Of a DNA stretch of 64,000 bases, positions 21,958 to 34,800 are shown in pieces. A program made the position numbers and the translations under genes. The stretch's first letter is position 1. Each line of letters opens with the position of its first letter. The notes below the pieces were generated by a model. That model did not search any database. It saw only the letters and a list, made by a program, of their open reading frames with translations, and was not told where the DNA came from. The stretch covers positions 210,236-274,235 of the forward strand of contig MNCI01015910.1 in assembly GCA_015680685.1 (NCBI GenBank). The letters are read 5' to 3'. Source of the DNA: Gnetum montanum (lineage: Eukaryota > Streptophyta > Gnetopsida > Gnetales > Gnetaceae).

Positions 21958-22784
21958 TGATGAGTGGTGGAGTAGTCCAACACCCAACCATACAAGTTAT
22001 GAGTGTTCATGCATAGCCCAGTCAAACTCCATGAACAAGGCAATGTAATTATTCTCCCATGCAAGCTACTAAAATCGATGTGTATGGTTTAACTCATGAT
22101 AAGGTGTATGATACTAATGTTGAATGAGACATATTTCTCCTAGTAAATATAAAGTAAATGAAATGATTTTTAATTCTAAGTGATAACAAAAAAATCTAAT
22201 CTAGCCTATGACATGAGCATTTGATCTTGATCTTTCATTCACACCTTGGACTTCATGTAACCACTGTTGGGGTTACCTATTACCTCACTACTGGGTGTAC
22301 CAAGTGATAGTAGTACTGGGTTACCAAGTAGCTATACTAATGTACTCAAGATTAGTCATTCTCATTTTGCTTAACAACAGTAATGATAAAGTGCATAGAA
22401 AGTAAATTAGTAACTACAAAAAATACTTAACATTAAGCTTAGTAAAAACTAGATGATGTTGCAATAATGCAAAGTAATCTTGATCTTTATGTCCAAGTAC
22501 CCTTTACTCGAATAAAGAATCCATTGAATTACTAAACATCACACTGTAGGCATACACTCCTAAGTTCTAAGTGCTAAAATTAAGAAAACAAACAAATAGA
22601 ATTTTGCTAAGTTGGAATGAAAACTGTATGTGGATTATGCACCTAAGTGTTGTATTTATAGGCCTGCACATATTGCGATATCGAATATGTGACATCGTGG
22701 CTTGTGCCTTGATATTGGGGATCTAATATTACAGCTCTGACATCAAATGCCTAATATCATTATTGATAAAATTTTAATTTATCA
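21958..22784 (-). repeat. Element E 3' LTR (827 bp)
   Basis: The left end TGATGAGTGGTGGAGTAGTC corresponds to the common U5 end. The right end ATCA is followed by TACCCCC, the complement of the polypurine tract. Palindrome remnants (ATTGCGATATCGAATATGTG) lie at about 22670-22760. It is strongly decayed. Confidence 0.8.
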
Positions 22785-22796
22785 TACCCCCAAAAT

Positions 22797-23469
22797 TCAC
22801 TAAAAATTTGTAGTCAGGTTAAATAAAATGACGATAGAGTTCCTTACAAAATTAGGAGGTAGATTCACATGACACTAACCACTATATACATGACTCTCTA
22901 ATGTTATAGTGGAGTTTACAAAAATGAAACAAATCATGATAAATTTACAAAATAAAAAAAACAGAAAATTTCGCAAAGCTAGATGTAGCCTTATGTTGTT
23001 CTAGGTGTTGATGGCTCTTCCATCGATTGCTTCCCCTTATCACTAGGCTTTTGGAATTTGTATTGATTCAAGAATGCTTAAATTTTTTCTTCCCTTCTAT
23101 GATTGTGAATTGTCCATGTTGATGAACCAATGTTTGATGGAATTGGCACATCCCATGAGCATGGAAGCTATGGAAACATCTAATTTGCTTTGACATACCA
23201 AGTTGTGAACTACCTTTGCTCCTTCTCAAATGCTTTGGCCTTGTCTTAGAGTTCATGATAATCAATCAATATTTTGGCTAGGTTTGTTGGTAAATCTTTT
23301 TGCCCATGGTAGCTAGCCTTTATTAATTCAAGTTTAGAATTTGCCACTTGGAGTTTTTGCAAAGCATCTTTACGATTCACAAACTCTTTTTCCTAATAGG
23401 CATATGTGGTCACTACTTGCTATTTTAACTCATTTTTGGGCTTGCCTACTATCAACATGGCCAAGTTAG
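22797..23469 (-). other. 3' untranslated region of element E
   Basis: This lies between the polypurine tract and the end of the long ORF. Many stops occur in all frames. The short minus-strand ORF at 23068-23265 is not convincing as a gene. Confidence 0.4.
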
Positions 23470-25397
23470 CATATGGAGGTTAGCTAATCCCAAGTTAACT
23501 AGTGGATGCTCTCCTCTAAGATGTTTTTCTACTTCTCTATAGTTTTCAACCTCATATTGTCAGTAGCAAGTTGTTTATTTTCCTCATGTACCACAGTAAG
23601 TGCCTTAAGATGTGCATATATTTATGCTTTAGCTACAAAGGCATTCCATAACGCTTTCTTCTTTTCTATTTCCAACTATTTATTTTGCTTGATTAGGCTA
23701 TTGATATATTATGTTTTGAATTTCTTGATCTAGTCAGGTACAATGAATTGCATTGGATCTCTTCATTTAGCTCTCAGGGCTATGACCTCTCCTTGTAGTT
23801 TCAGAATTTCTACCTTTGCATGCTCTACCCTTGCCTTTTCCATGACCAATTTTTCCTTGGTAGTAATGAGCTTAGATTGTACTATAGTGACATCATTGGG
23901 GATGTCAAAAAGTGTTGTCATAACTTACTCTGTTTGCAGTAGTCTATCAAGCACATCCTCATAATTAGTAAGAGACATTGATGTTCTGGCTAGCATTTGG
24001 GCATCTCTAGGTCCAATTAAATCTACCAGTGGTATAATAGCTGCATTAAAGGATTCATTGATGTGTTCAGTAACCATCTCTACTGCTCCTGTTATGTCAT
24101 GGTGCTGCATTAGCATAATTGTTTCTCCTTCTCTAGTCTATAGCACCACTTTTAATGATGTAGCATTCCCAGAGATTTATTGTGACCATTATACCTCTTC
24201 TCTTGACTATAATGAAATTTGTCCACTTGTTGTATTGGCTAAAATTGTGGGTTTGATGGTATTGTTAATAACTTTGTACATATTAGCCTCTTCACTTACT
24301 CCCTAGCTAATTTTTTCTGCAATCTGTTATAGATGACTCATTGATGGTCAATAATCTTATAATAGCAATGGTGGGACCTGATATTATTGATGCTATTACT
24401 CTTGCTATTATTGTTGCTACTACTACTATTGCTTCTATTGTTGCTCTTGTTCTTGCTCTTGCTCTTGTGCTTCACCCTAATCTTTTTTGGGTGGCATTGG
24501 TTTGAGAAACTCAACATATGAAGCATTTAGGGCTCTCCTGGGAATGTCATTGGTGTATCCTAGGATTTTAACTCACTTGTACAACTTCTTGATAAGGCAA
24601 GGAAATGGTAGTGTTGGCTTCCCTACCTTCTTTTCTTCAAACTACCTCTATTTTTGCATAAAATATAGTTGTGTGAGGTTGGCATTGTATTTTTCCATTA
24701 GAATCACACTTCCTCTAGTGGCATAAGTAAATAGTTGATTGAGTCTTCTTATTGGAAACAAGTAATCAGTGCCAATTTTGAGGTAAATTCTTTCTTCTAG
24801 AGTTAGCTTATTATAGCCCTTATCTTCTTTGCCATAAGCCCATTTCAGCCATAGTCTTCTAGTTTTAGGATTAGATCATGCAGACATATGTGCTAAACTT
24901 GCCGCTTCATTAGGTATATTCATAGCTTCTATAATTACCTTAATCAAGAATGAAATTGAGACTCCTCTAATGTTGATAGTAGTTCCCTCTTCTTTGTTTT
25001 GCCAAAAATGATAAGTCTCTCCAAGCTACCATTCACCATTTTGTAATAGTGTTGGCCATAGCAATCATGCTTAAAGTTGTGTCCTTACAACTTCAAGAAC
25101 AAATTCCATAAATGGGCCAAAGTTCATCTCCACAATGACTATGGTTAGGATGGATCTTTCTTGGATAGCGTGGAGATAGTCTTATGATAACATGAGGTGT
25201 TATCTTGGAACTTGTGGTTCCTCTACCTCTCCTTGGGTTGATTGTCCCATAGCAGGAGTATCTTGATGAATGTTGAATAATTAGGCTTCCTAATCATGTT
25301 TCAGTTCTTGTCCTCTAGTTTGGCCTCTACCTTGGCCTCTTGGTCATTTACTTGCTCCTTGTGAGGGTCCTCCTTGTGCTCCTTTCTTTTGGGCCAT
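23470..25397 (-). pseudogene. Unknown polyQ/coiled-coil protein ORF of element E (degenerate)
   Basis: From an ATG at 25397 one minus-strand frame can be followed for about 640 codons, with stops mostly TAG or TAA at likely Gln or Trp positions. First comes a short Gly/Gln/Arg-rich start. A folded-looking region follows (GVSISFLIKVIIEAMNIPNE, LWLKWAYGKEDKGYNKLTLE, TDYLFPIRRLNQLFTYATRG), about 25200-24650. Then a Glu/Gln repeat (about 24380-24475) precedes a heptad-like coiled-coil half. That half (QSKLITTKEKLVMEKARVEH, ILKLQGEVIALRAK, about 23800-23920) is homologous to the ORF at 43719-45112. I do not recognise the family; a resemblance to plant transposon-associated domains is only an impression. 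Confidence 0.55.
24378..24476. repeat. Trinucleotide/hexanucleotide repeat encoding Gln/Glu on the minus strand
   Basis: Imperfect TTG/CTT/CTA units (TTGCTCTTGTTCTTGCTCTT and similar) translate on the minus strand as alternating Glu-Gln and poly-Gln, interrupted by TAG/TAA codons derived from CAG/CAA. Confidence 0.7.
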
Positions 25398-25551
25398 TTG
25401 CAATCATCAAGGAATTAGGACTACTAAGGTGTCCACATTTATTCTTAATAGTTTCATACCTTACTCATACCCTTACTTTCATTAAGTTCTTAGTTTATGA
25501 TTACAAAGTTAGAAAATTTTTGTCAAAGAAGTAACCCCATAGGTGTTAATC

Positions 25552-28084
25552 TTTTTATAACCCTTCATAGTTGTCTAATTTATTCTTATGTATGGCTCAT
25601 TATGATGGTTATGGTTTTTTAGGAACTTTAATTGAGTGTTTTTGCATTAAAATATGTGATTATTTCTCAAAAATTTCAATTTTTTATCATACTTACCCAT
25701 AAAATACCTTCTAGGTGTTAGAATTTTTTGAAAACTTTGGTTCCAATTTTCCTCACTAGCATCCTCCCATAACTAGGTTGAGCACTCCATGATCAAATAG
25801 GTTTGATCAAAACATTAGTTAATGAGCTTTATTAGAGGTGCATTTATTCAACATGTGCTGATCTTAAAGATTATGGTTTACTATGTGCTCAAATTGAGCT
25901 AGAGCTCTTTCTCATCAAAGAGCAGCTTTGCCAAATAACTTCGTACAAGTTTCTCTACCATTTTAACTAGATAGGAATCATCCTATCCAACTTACAAAAG
26001 AGGAGATTCCTAAGTTTGCTTATTTCCTCAACATACTGGAGTTGATATAATCTATGCACATCAACATCTAGAGGAGATAAATGAAGGAATAGGATCATAA
26101 AATCGCTAATGACATTGTAACCATTGGGGATGAGATATCTATCTGATAACAAAATGAAGGAAGTTATGATGTACATTCTCATCAAGTTTTTCCATTAACT
26201 ACACATCTTTGTAGCTAGAGATCCTTTTTTCCTATTCCATAAATAGCCCATGGCATTCATTCAATCTATTACCACTTGCTTTGTCATTTCATCTACTACT
26301 CCTACATTGCTCTCTACATCATTCTCATTTCTAACTTATACACAACCTATTTCATAATTAGCTCCTACTTCTATCAACATTCCCTTCACTATGCCAGGCA
26401 TTCCAACTTTAGGTTTAGATTGGATCTTTCCAAATATGCATGCCACTTTTCATGCTCTTACCACTTACTTTTAATATACCATTGATTCACCTAAATAAAG
26501 CTATAACATTAATCAACATAGGTTTCCAACCATATTTACTTACCAAGCTCATGTTTGATCCAATCAACTCCATTATTCCACCACTCACATTCCCCAAAGA
26601 TGTTACACTACCCTCATTCACCAAATACAATATCGACACCAATCCCATACATCATATTACTAAATTCTGAAATGAGTGCCCTCTTTTTTATAATTTTTCA
26701 TACACCATGCTATATGCTTTTCCAATTCACTTTGGTAAGACATTGGAGTGGTACTAATTACTATTGCATGGTTTCATCTTCACCCGAAAGAAACTCTTCT
26801 AGAAGTTTATTAAGCCATTTTATTACAATATCTCACATGAAACCTTATTTAGCAAGTTGACCTTAAGAAAAAAAACAAGCACCAACAGAAGTAGCAAGTA
26901 AACTTATTTAGTAGTGGACAAAGCCAAGGATAAGTAGTAGTATTACGCCTCATCAGTATGTGTATCAATAATAGATGTGTACTAAACTAGTGGTATGTCC
27001 TCTTCCAAAATGAAATTAAATCAATAGACTAGACCATAGAATCGTAGTCAATGCTAGTAAAGACTTACCCAGTGTAATCTTACTAGATACCACTAGCTCC
27101 CTATTTGATACTTGAAGCTTTTCTCTATGCTACTCAAGATGACATGATGTAGCATAAGTAGCTCTCATTGTAAGCCTGAGAATACAAGCTATAAATTCAT
27201 GAACTTGCAATGGATTTGTTACCAAGGTAGCTAAACAATCCTAAAGTATCCTAGTGGTACAATCTTCATAAGTTCTACTACTATCATTAGATGATAGGAC
27301 AAGATATAAATGAGTATAATGTGCTCAAACATGATGTCTAAGCCCTCATCAAATGAAGGAATATCATCCTAAATGTGTCTATTTAATGTAATGACTAGAA
27401 TTTGTAGATCTTCTAGGATCCATTCCACACCCAAGGTAGAGTAGCAACTTTTTGCCATGAAGAAAAGTCAAAGTGAGCACCCTTTATGCTCAACTATCCT
27501 CCAAGTTTTCTCTTAGCCTAAATCTTCTCCTTCTAGATGAAGGACACCATTCATTCTCAATTATTCTTTCACCTCTTATTATCAAATGGTACATTCTAAT
27601 TTTGCTAGCTAGAAAAACCAAGTTAGGTGGACCTCATTCATCTTGAATTTTCCATCTAACTCCTATTCTTTTGCATGCTTTCCTGAATAAAAACACCCTA
27701 ATAAGAAAACTCTCTCTCCTCCTTGTTCAATATTATCTTTTATCTTTAATTTCCCTCCAACAAACATTCCTCTGCTACTTACTCCTCCATCATCTCTTCA
27801 TCCTATATATCCTATACATCCTCCTCCTCTTTACTCTTGGATTCAGATCCTAACCCGTGGGCAGTAAGAGAAGGGAATGAACTATTATCTTGAGAAGGCA
27901 AAGTAGTTTAACTAGGGGAAGCATGCAAAAAAACCTATTTCTCCTCATGTAATCAATGCTAATGATATCTTTCCTCCTTTAGTAGTTGAGCCTCAATAGT
28001 AGTAATAACAATTTCAACTATTTTTTATAGCTTCATAGCCCCTATACAAAGCCTCATCCAAAGTCCAAGCCTATAGAGAAGTAA
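25552..28084. other. Unassigned 2.5-kb region between E and G
   Basis: No confident gene or LTR is seen. The plus-strand stretch 26230-26670 has low-stop reading (PTLGLDWIFPNMHATFHALT) that could be a decayed gag start of element G, but similarity is too weak to call. The remainder is AT-rich with short ORFs only. Confidence 0.35.
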
Positions 28085-28900
28085 ATGGCTACCACCATCT
28101 GGTTAAAAGAGACAAGCCTTTTCCTCTTTGACCTCATCTCTACATTAGTGAAGCACCATTTAGTGCTTGAGAAAGTTCTAAAGGATATCAAGGTTTTGAT
28201 CAACATACCTTCAAAAATGGAGATGATCTCATCTCTTCTTCATGATCCTTGCTATGACATAGATTGTCTAATATTTCATGACAAGAACATCAAATAGGAT
28301 CTTGCAATGGGGATAGTCACAAAAGCTCCCATGTACAACTCTATCAAGATGAAATACATCAACATACCATTGGTGCATGTGGATGATGGAGTAAGATAAA
28401 ACATGATCTAATGGTCTTTGATTAAGAGGCTTTTCTTATAGCAATAAGTAAGCTACACCCAACACACATCCTTCCTAGTTTCATTTAATGGAGATAAGGT
28501 AGATGCCATTAGAACCATTAACTTATTATTTTCCATTGGCAAGTTGGTTAACTTGCATGCATAGTTCATGATAGTTAATGATTGTTTAGGGATAAATGCT
28601 ATCCTAAGTAGACCTTGGCTTGTGCAGCATCATGCCATCTCATCTTCCATTCATTGAACAATACATTTTCCTTCTACAAGTTGTGAGGTAGTAGTTTATG
28701 TGGATTCCCTTATTCCTAAGGTCTCATGTCTAGATCAACCATTAACTACAAATTTCTCCAATGACATATCATCCACATTTACATATGTACAAAACCCAAA
28801 CCATATCATTCCATGGTCTAGCTCTTCTAAACTTAAATTTGTAGATTTGGGTCTTGAGAGTTAGACATAGTTCATACATCCTAGATTGCAAAACTTATAA
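28085..28900 (+). pseudogene. Gag end and protease region of element G
   Basis: The open stretch 28085-28297 precedes a block with IPLVHVDDGV near 28370-28390. Next comes a retropepsin-like end: DAIRTINLLFSIGKLVNLHA, then MIVNDCLGINAILSRPWLVQ, then HHAISSSIH near 28500-28650. The last part fits the Tat-type pattern of a 'lLGR.W' motif followed by a conserved Ser-Ser-(Leu)-His. Stops are frequent. Confidence 0.5.
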
Positions 28901-29480
28901 AACCCTCCAAAACTCATAAACCAAACATCTCAACCTAACTAGTATTTATTTCCTATGCATTTTAAATTATTGTTTGTTCTTTATCTTTTAATTCTTTCTT
29001 GTTTATCACATGCACAACTTTGCTTTAGCATATCTTTTTACTTTTGCCTTTAAATTTTATTTTTGAAATAAAAAAAGTAGAAAAAATATCTCATTTTGGA
29101 AAATATCTATTTTTGACAGCACTATGATATTATCTTTTATGCCATGTAAATCCAAATCACCTACCAATGTTGATATCGATAGTGATGTTGCTTTCTTTTT
29201 GACATTTTTTTTGTAATTTTTTAAAGTTTTTTACATTTCTCTCATCTTAACTTTGGATTTTATGTTTTCTAGACATCATGAAGATAAGAATTCAAGATCT
29301 TCCAATTTAGCATCTCATCCTAGACACTTGGAAGACACTTGGACATGTCATTAAAAGCTTTCATTAGATCCTACTTTCCTTGTTTTTTTATTTCTCTATA
29401 GCTCTTTAGACCTTTTTGAAGATGATGTTCTTCCAATTTCTCAGTTACCTTTCCTTGACCATGAGCTAGTCCTCACTATT
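28901..29480. other. Protease-RT linker of element G, unrecognisable
   Basis: The stretch is AT-rich with stops in every frame and no feature beyond its position. Confidence 0.3.
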
Positions 29481-29923
29481 AATCCATTTTTGAGCTTTTA
29501 ATTACCAATAATTATGGTGAATAGAAGACCATCAAACTAAGGGTACTATTCCTCTAACTAACAACAATTCATTTTGAAAGTTATTTAGAAGAACTTCATC
29601 ACATTCTCCTCGGGCTATGATGACATGCTTAGCCTCAATTCATCTCTTGTTTGACACATTATCATCCTTCAAGAGGGTACCAGACCTATCAAGTAAAAGG
29701 TAATCCATTTTTTAAGCTTTTAATTACCAATAATTGTGATGAATAGAAGACCCTCAAACTAAGGGTACTATTCTTCTAACTAACAATAATTCATTTTGGA
29801 AATTCTTTAGAAGAATTTCATTACATTTGCTTGGGGCTATGATGACATGCTTAGCCTCAATTCATCCCTTGTCTAGCACAATATCATCCTTCAAGAGGGT
29901 ACCAAACCTATCAAGTAAAAGGT
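29481..29923. repeat. 221-bp tandem duplication in pol of element G
   Basis: 29481-29701 is repeated at 29702-29923 with about 10 % differences, both beginning AATCCATTTTT and ending CAAGTAAAAGGT. The duplicated segment encodes the region just before RT, with a decayed W/GYDDMLSLNSSL block. Confidence 0.85.
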
Positions 29924-30860
29924 TTGCATAAGTTTTCCTTCTCTTAACTTGATCATCAAGGAAGAGCTCATCAAGCTCCATGAAATTGGTTTTATCCAAT
30001 TGATGGATTACTCTAAGTGTCGAAGATGGTTGTTATTACCAACAATATTGGGGGCATTTGTATTTACATTGACTTCTATGACCACAATACTATTACCATC
30101 AAAACAACTTCTCTCTATCTAACATAGAACAACTCATTGACACCATAGTTGGACATGCTTTCCTATCCTTTATGGATGGGTTTTCTAGCTACAATCAAGT
30201 CTAGAAAAAACTAGAGCACCAATGAAATATCACTATCATTGTAAATCAAAGTACACTCTATTACATAAAGATGTATTTCAACCTCAAAAATATTAGAGTT
30301 ACTTATCAACATGCTATGACATGCATCTTCCATGACATGACATTTAAAACCATCAATGACTATGTTGATGATATGACTATTAAATTCTAGCTTACTACTA
30401 ACTACTAATTAGATCTAGATATCATTCTTCCTTGTTACAATAAATATAACCTTCACCTTAACCCTAAGAAATGCATATTTGATGTTCTTACAAGTGAAAT
30501 TATATGTTTTCTCATTTCACAAGATGATATTGCTATCGATCCTAACAAGGTCAAAACCATCCTAAATCTTCTTTTACCTTGTAATATTAAGGATATGTCA
30601 ATCCTATAGGGTCACCTCTAGTCAATTTTTCACTTCATCTCTAATCTTACAGACTAGTTTCACTCTTTATCTTATGTACTGAGTAAATTTTTTTTCTTCT
30701 TGTGTAATGAGAAATAACAGGGCACATTCAATTCCATCAAACAAATGCTAACTTCTCTTCTAGTCTTACACCCTACATAATTTTGGTTATTCTTCTATAT
30801 ATATCAATCCAAATTTGAGCATTTCATGTTATTGATGCTTTGATAAAGGTATGAAGATGA
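29924..30860 (+). pseudogene. Reverse transcriptase of element G
   Basis: Blocks readable across frameshifts include ELIKLHEIGFIQLMDYSK, GGICIYIDFYDHNTITIK, FLSFMDGFSSYNQV near 30160-30200, a decayed VDDM motif near 30365-30378, and LHLNPKKCIFDVLTSEI near 30450-30490. The pattern is of the Tat type (DDMI-like rather than FMDD or YLDD). The remnant is old and inactive. Confidence 0.65.
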
Positions 30861-31163
30861 GGTGGATCTTCCTATATATTATACCTCATATCCATTCTAA
30901 AATTATGAATATCAGTATATTGATATTGAGGAATCTTGTCTTAGCCTAGTCTTTGCTCTCAAAACTTGGAAACAAAATCTTCTTGGCTATAGGATCTACA
31001 CCATGTTTTGAACTCTAAAGATAAAAAGTTTTCTCCTAATTGGCAAGGTCCTTTTCTAGTGGCTCACTCTTTACAAAATGGTGCCTACATTTTATATGAT
31101 TTGGAAGGATATCAATTTCAAGATTCTATCAATAGGGCATTTCTAAAGTATTACTACATGTAG
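30861..31163 (+). pseudogene. RNase H and integrase C-terminus of element G, fused by deletion
   Basis: An RNase H end (IYYTSYPF, then IEESCLSLVFALKTWKQNLL) is followed after about 31010 by the C-terminal integrase tail NWQGPFLVAHSLQNGAYILY DLEGY, ending FLKYYYM at 31163. The integrase zinc domain and catalytic core are missing between them. Confidence 0.7.
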
Positions 31164-31364
31164 TTAACTATTTTTTTTATAATAGCATCAAATCTACTAG
31201 CTATTTGAGACTGAACATGTATCCTTCTAGCAATATTTTATTCTACATCAGCTCTTTTATACCATGATGAGATACATACTACATAAGAATACCATGTTTT
31301 CTCTAACCTTGTTTTCTTTATACTATTTTGTTTACAAAATTCTCTCTCTATTTCATATTCTTCT

Positions 31365-32221
31365 TGATGAATCATAGATTGGATGCATTGACTAGGCCCC
31401 ATTGACACATGATTTGACATGTTGATGTGGCCCCATCGACAAAGTGTTTATTTTTTTCTATAAATATGTGCTCACCTACCATATTTATGGCATAATCTTT
31501 GTCATAGTGTAGCAAAGCTATGCATTTGTTCTTCCCTAGAGTTAGAATAATTTCCCAAGTGCCTGTAGTAGGAGTCATTGAGTGTATGGATCTTTATTCA
31601 AGCACTATTGTACCTAAGCATGCTAGTGTGTGTGACAATAAAGATGAGCTTTTTCATTAGCCTTGTAGCACTTTGGCTAGATTAAATATTTTTTTCATGC
31701 ATTTAATGTTTTCAACAATTTTATTTAATTCTTTTAAGTAATTAAGCTAGTTTAAGGTAGATTAAATAGCTATTAATTAAGCACATAAGTACGACTATTT
31801 CAAACATGCACATGATGCTTGGTAATCCTAGTAACACTTAACGTTTGGTAACCTAGCAACGTTATATGTGTTCAAGATGTGTACAGAAAGTGGGATCAAA
31901 TGCTTATGTTAAGATTAGTTAGACCTTGGTTAGTTAGTTAGATTAAATTAGCAATTAAATTATTTCATTCCCTTCATCCTTTATTTTAAGCACCCAAACA
32001 TAAAACATAAGAATAATAAAAAATCATATGCCTCAATTACACTTAACCATACCTTTGCTTATCACAAGTGTAATTGGGAAGACAACAAATGACTGTTAGG
32101 TCAAGTTCACTTCCTACAAGCTAGTGTACCAAAAGACAAAGGATCCATAGAATTCGATTGGATTGCATGTAAATGCTTACTGATTTGTATGGTTGAGCAT
32201 AGGGGTATTTGCCACTCATCA
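31365..32221 (+). repeat. Element H 5' LTR (857 bp)
   Basis: It starts TGATGAATCATAG, has a TATA-like TCTATAAATATG near 31457 and an AATAAAG motif near 31640, and ends CCACTCATCA. It lacks the palindrome array of C. It is immediately followed by the primer site. Confidence 0.88.
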
Positions 32222-32240
32222 TTGGCACCATTATTGGGGA
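32222..32240 (+). other. Primer-binding site of element H
   Basis: TTGGCACCATTATTGGGGA is a decayed version of the tRNA-Asp-like TTGGCGCCGTTGCCGGGGA of element C. Confidence 0.78.
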
Positions 32241-32389
32241 CCCTTTTTGTTTAAAACATGCACTATCTAGGCATAGTGAAAATCATTAACATCATTGGAC
32301 AAACCCTAAAGTCAAAAATCATTTTAAAAATAAATATAATAATTTAAGCACATTGATATCTTATACTAATTACAAAATTTCTTTTTCTT

Positions 32390-34800
32390 ACAGGTGCAAT
32401 GATACTAAATTGCCAATGCCTTAAGAATGCAAGGTGGTATATACTCATCCAAATGAATATGTAACTAACTTCACCTTCATCCTGCATCAAGATGAACTAT
32501 GGTGGCAAGATATGGAGGACAACATTGTAATGCCTCCCAATCAATCTATGCCTGAGATGTTGCTCCAAAATCTTAGGAGGTTGGGCATCTAGGATCTTCA
32601 AAAAGAGTACATTATGCATGACCATAACTACTAGGACTATCACCCCAATAAAACACAATGTAGGAGAGATCGACACCAGTTGAAGCTCCATGAGCCTATG
32701 AAGGGGAAACGGTTCACCTGCCCCTTATTCCTGCTAAACAAAAATGACAATGAGGATCCTCCATCTAGGGATTCTCAACACAAAGATTCTCCACCCCTTG
32801 ATATTAGTGATGGGGCCTTGAAACTAAATTTGCAATCCACTATCAACAATCCAGGTTTAGGCAAAAGTGGGAGTCAAAGCAGGGGCTCAAGTAAGCATCA
32901 AGATGATAAGAAAGTTAACGAACATGGCCATCATAAGCATAGAGGAGGTGGGAGATACCATGGTGGTGGCAATCCTCTTCCTTCTTCATCCTCTTTATCT
33001 TCATGTTCTTCTTCCTCTTTTGGTTCTAACAAACATCACAAAAAGGATGACTATGATGAAGGTGAACAATAGGATAATAGTGATCACCAGGCCTGCCATG
33101 AACAAAGGGGTAGCAGAGGACATAATAGGCATCATTGAAATAATGATGATGATGAGCCTTTGCTAGCAACTTGAAGCATGTTGAATATTGCAAAGGTAGT
33201 AAAAATTCCAACTAGGCATGTGAAATATAGTCAGATCAAGCAACTAGACATGAACAATATCCCCAGATTATAGCAAGAATATAACTCTGACCCATAAATA
33301 CATCTTCAATCCTTTCATGATACTTGTGCCTTACAAAATATTGAAAATAATTGGTAAAAATTAAAGCTATTTCCTAGGACACTCATCAAGGAAGTAGAAA
33401 CTTAGTAACGGTCCTTGGAGGTAGAATCCATGCACAAGTGTAGTACAATGCTAGAGTTGTTCAATGATAAATACTAGACATACTCCTAAGTATCTAATCT
33501 GAGAAGGTAGATCCAAGGATGGAAGTAAGGAACACATGAACCCTTGTACTTGCCATGGGCAGATACCATTCTCTCATAAACTAATGCCCTGGCCATGGCT
33601 ATTCTTAGTGGGAACAACTTTACCACACAATTGATGGACTCAGATCAAAAACAAGAAGAACTTTTAGGGTTTATGCCCAAGGAAGAATATCAGAAATTAC
33701 AACTTATGAAATCCAAAGGCTAATAGAGTAGGTAGAAAAAGAAGAAGGGGAGCTGAGAAAATGAAAAAGTACTAAGGAATATAATAGGGATCCTTCAATC
33801 AGAAAAAGGGAGGTCTAATTTTACGATAACAAGGAGGAGTCACCACTTGATGAGGTGGTACAGCGAAAAACCTTGCCAATCCAAATTTTTTTTGATATAT
33901 TAGCCAAGGTTGATAAATTATGGGACTCTTTGGACAAAAATTTTCAAAGTACTCTAAAAATTGCAAAAGAATCAAAAGAGCAGAGTAGTGATCATGACCA
34001 TAGGAGGCAGAGAGAAGCTAAACTTGCTTACCAAAGAGTCAAGGGCAAAGTTGCTATAGTAGAAGAGGTTGTGGAGTCAAAATTAGATGGAAATGGTGGA
34101 TGTGGCATCTTCCAATATAAACATCCTATAGGATGTTGCCCTATCATATCACACTTGCAAGAGTTTGGGGTGTATGCACTAAATCTTAGATTGGCAAGAC
34201 GGTAAGCACCCATAAGGTTGCCTTATCCTTAAGGAAACCCAAGGAAGTTCCACTAATAACAATAGGCTTATTATCCAAGTGGAGCTCCACCACAATCATA
34301 TGAGCAATACCAGCACTAGTAGCACTCACAGTCATGGGGGATGTCACCACTAAGGCAGTAGTACCCTTATTGGCAACCAGAACCATATGGGTACTATGTT
34401 TAGCAATTCATTTCTTCGCATGCCTCTTCTAATCATGCCACCTTCCAACATCACTACTACCACTAGAGTATTACATAACTCATTCTCCATCTATTAGAGG
34501 AAAAATCCCTTTCATCCTTCTCATCCTTCTGCATATGCCCCTCCACCCTAAACCTAGTTACCACCTACTCTATTAATGTAGGAAGAAATTTTACCTCAAC
34601 CACAACAATAGAATGCAATGAGGTCTATTAACTTGCAACTGGCTCCTCAGCCAAGTAGTTCAGAAAGTAGATAATAAAAAAGACCTTTCTTTCAAGCCAA
34701 CAACCCAACTAAACCCTCATATACACTTGCTATTGATCACTTTGTATCTCCTTCATCCTCTAAATCCACTCATTTTGAAAGCCCATCAAACCAAACACCT
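32390..34800 (+). pseudogene. gag: gag of element H (degenerate)
   Basis: The frame follows C closely: VVYTHPNEYVTNFTFILHQD near 32430, the DYHP motif near 32640, a His/Gly/Ser-rich linker (32680-33072), a capsid-like region with many stops (33180-33800), and the zinc-like QYKHPIGCCPIISHLQEF (about 34111-34170). The first Cys of the knuckle is present but the second is Phe. A TAG pair interrupts the same Gln-rich linker as in A. A Pro-rich tail runs to about 34800. Confidence 0.82.

Larger units (their letters stand above)
21958..25551 (-). mobile_element. Element E: family LTR with an unrelated long ORF instead of gag-pol
   Basis: The 3' LTR (21958-22784) and polypurine tract (22785-22796) on the minus strand are those of the Athila-like family. 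The internal region instead encodes a long protein (25397 down to about 23470) with no similarity to Gag or Pol. A weak primer-site remnant may lie at 25532-25551, about the same distance from the start codon as in C. No 5' LTR can be seen beyond it, so the right boundary is uncertain. Confidence 0.62.
28085..31364 (+). mobile_element. Element G: Tat-like gypsy remnant, interrupted by H
   Basis: Decayed protease, RT, RNase H and integrase tail can be followed on the plus strand. The catalytic part of integrase is missing. H is inserted 200 bp after the end of pol. The sequence after H (46203 onward) should be its continuing 3' part. No LTR could be delimited. Confidence 0.6.

Noticed and set aside
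25552-26500. 5' LTR of element E
   Set aside because: Only a weak primer-site remnant at 25532-25551 is visible. The sequence beyond it does not align with the U5 end of any family LTR.
26230-26670. Gag of element G
   Set aside because: There is a low-stop stretch with vaguely Gag-like composition, but no motif I can defend, so it is left as unassigned.
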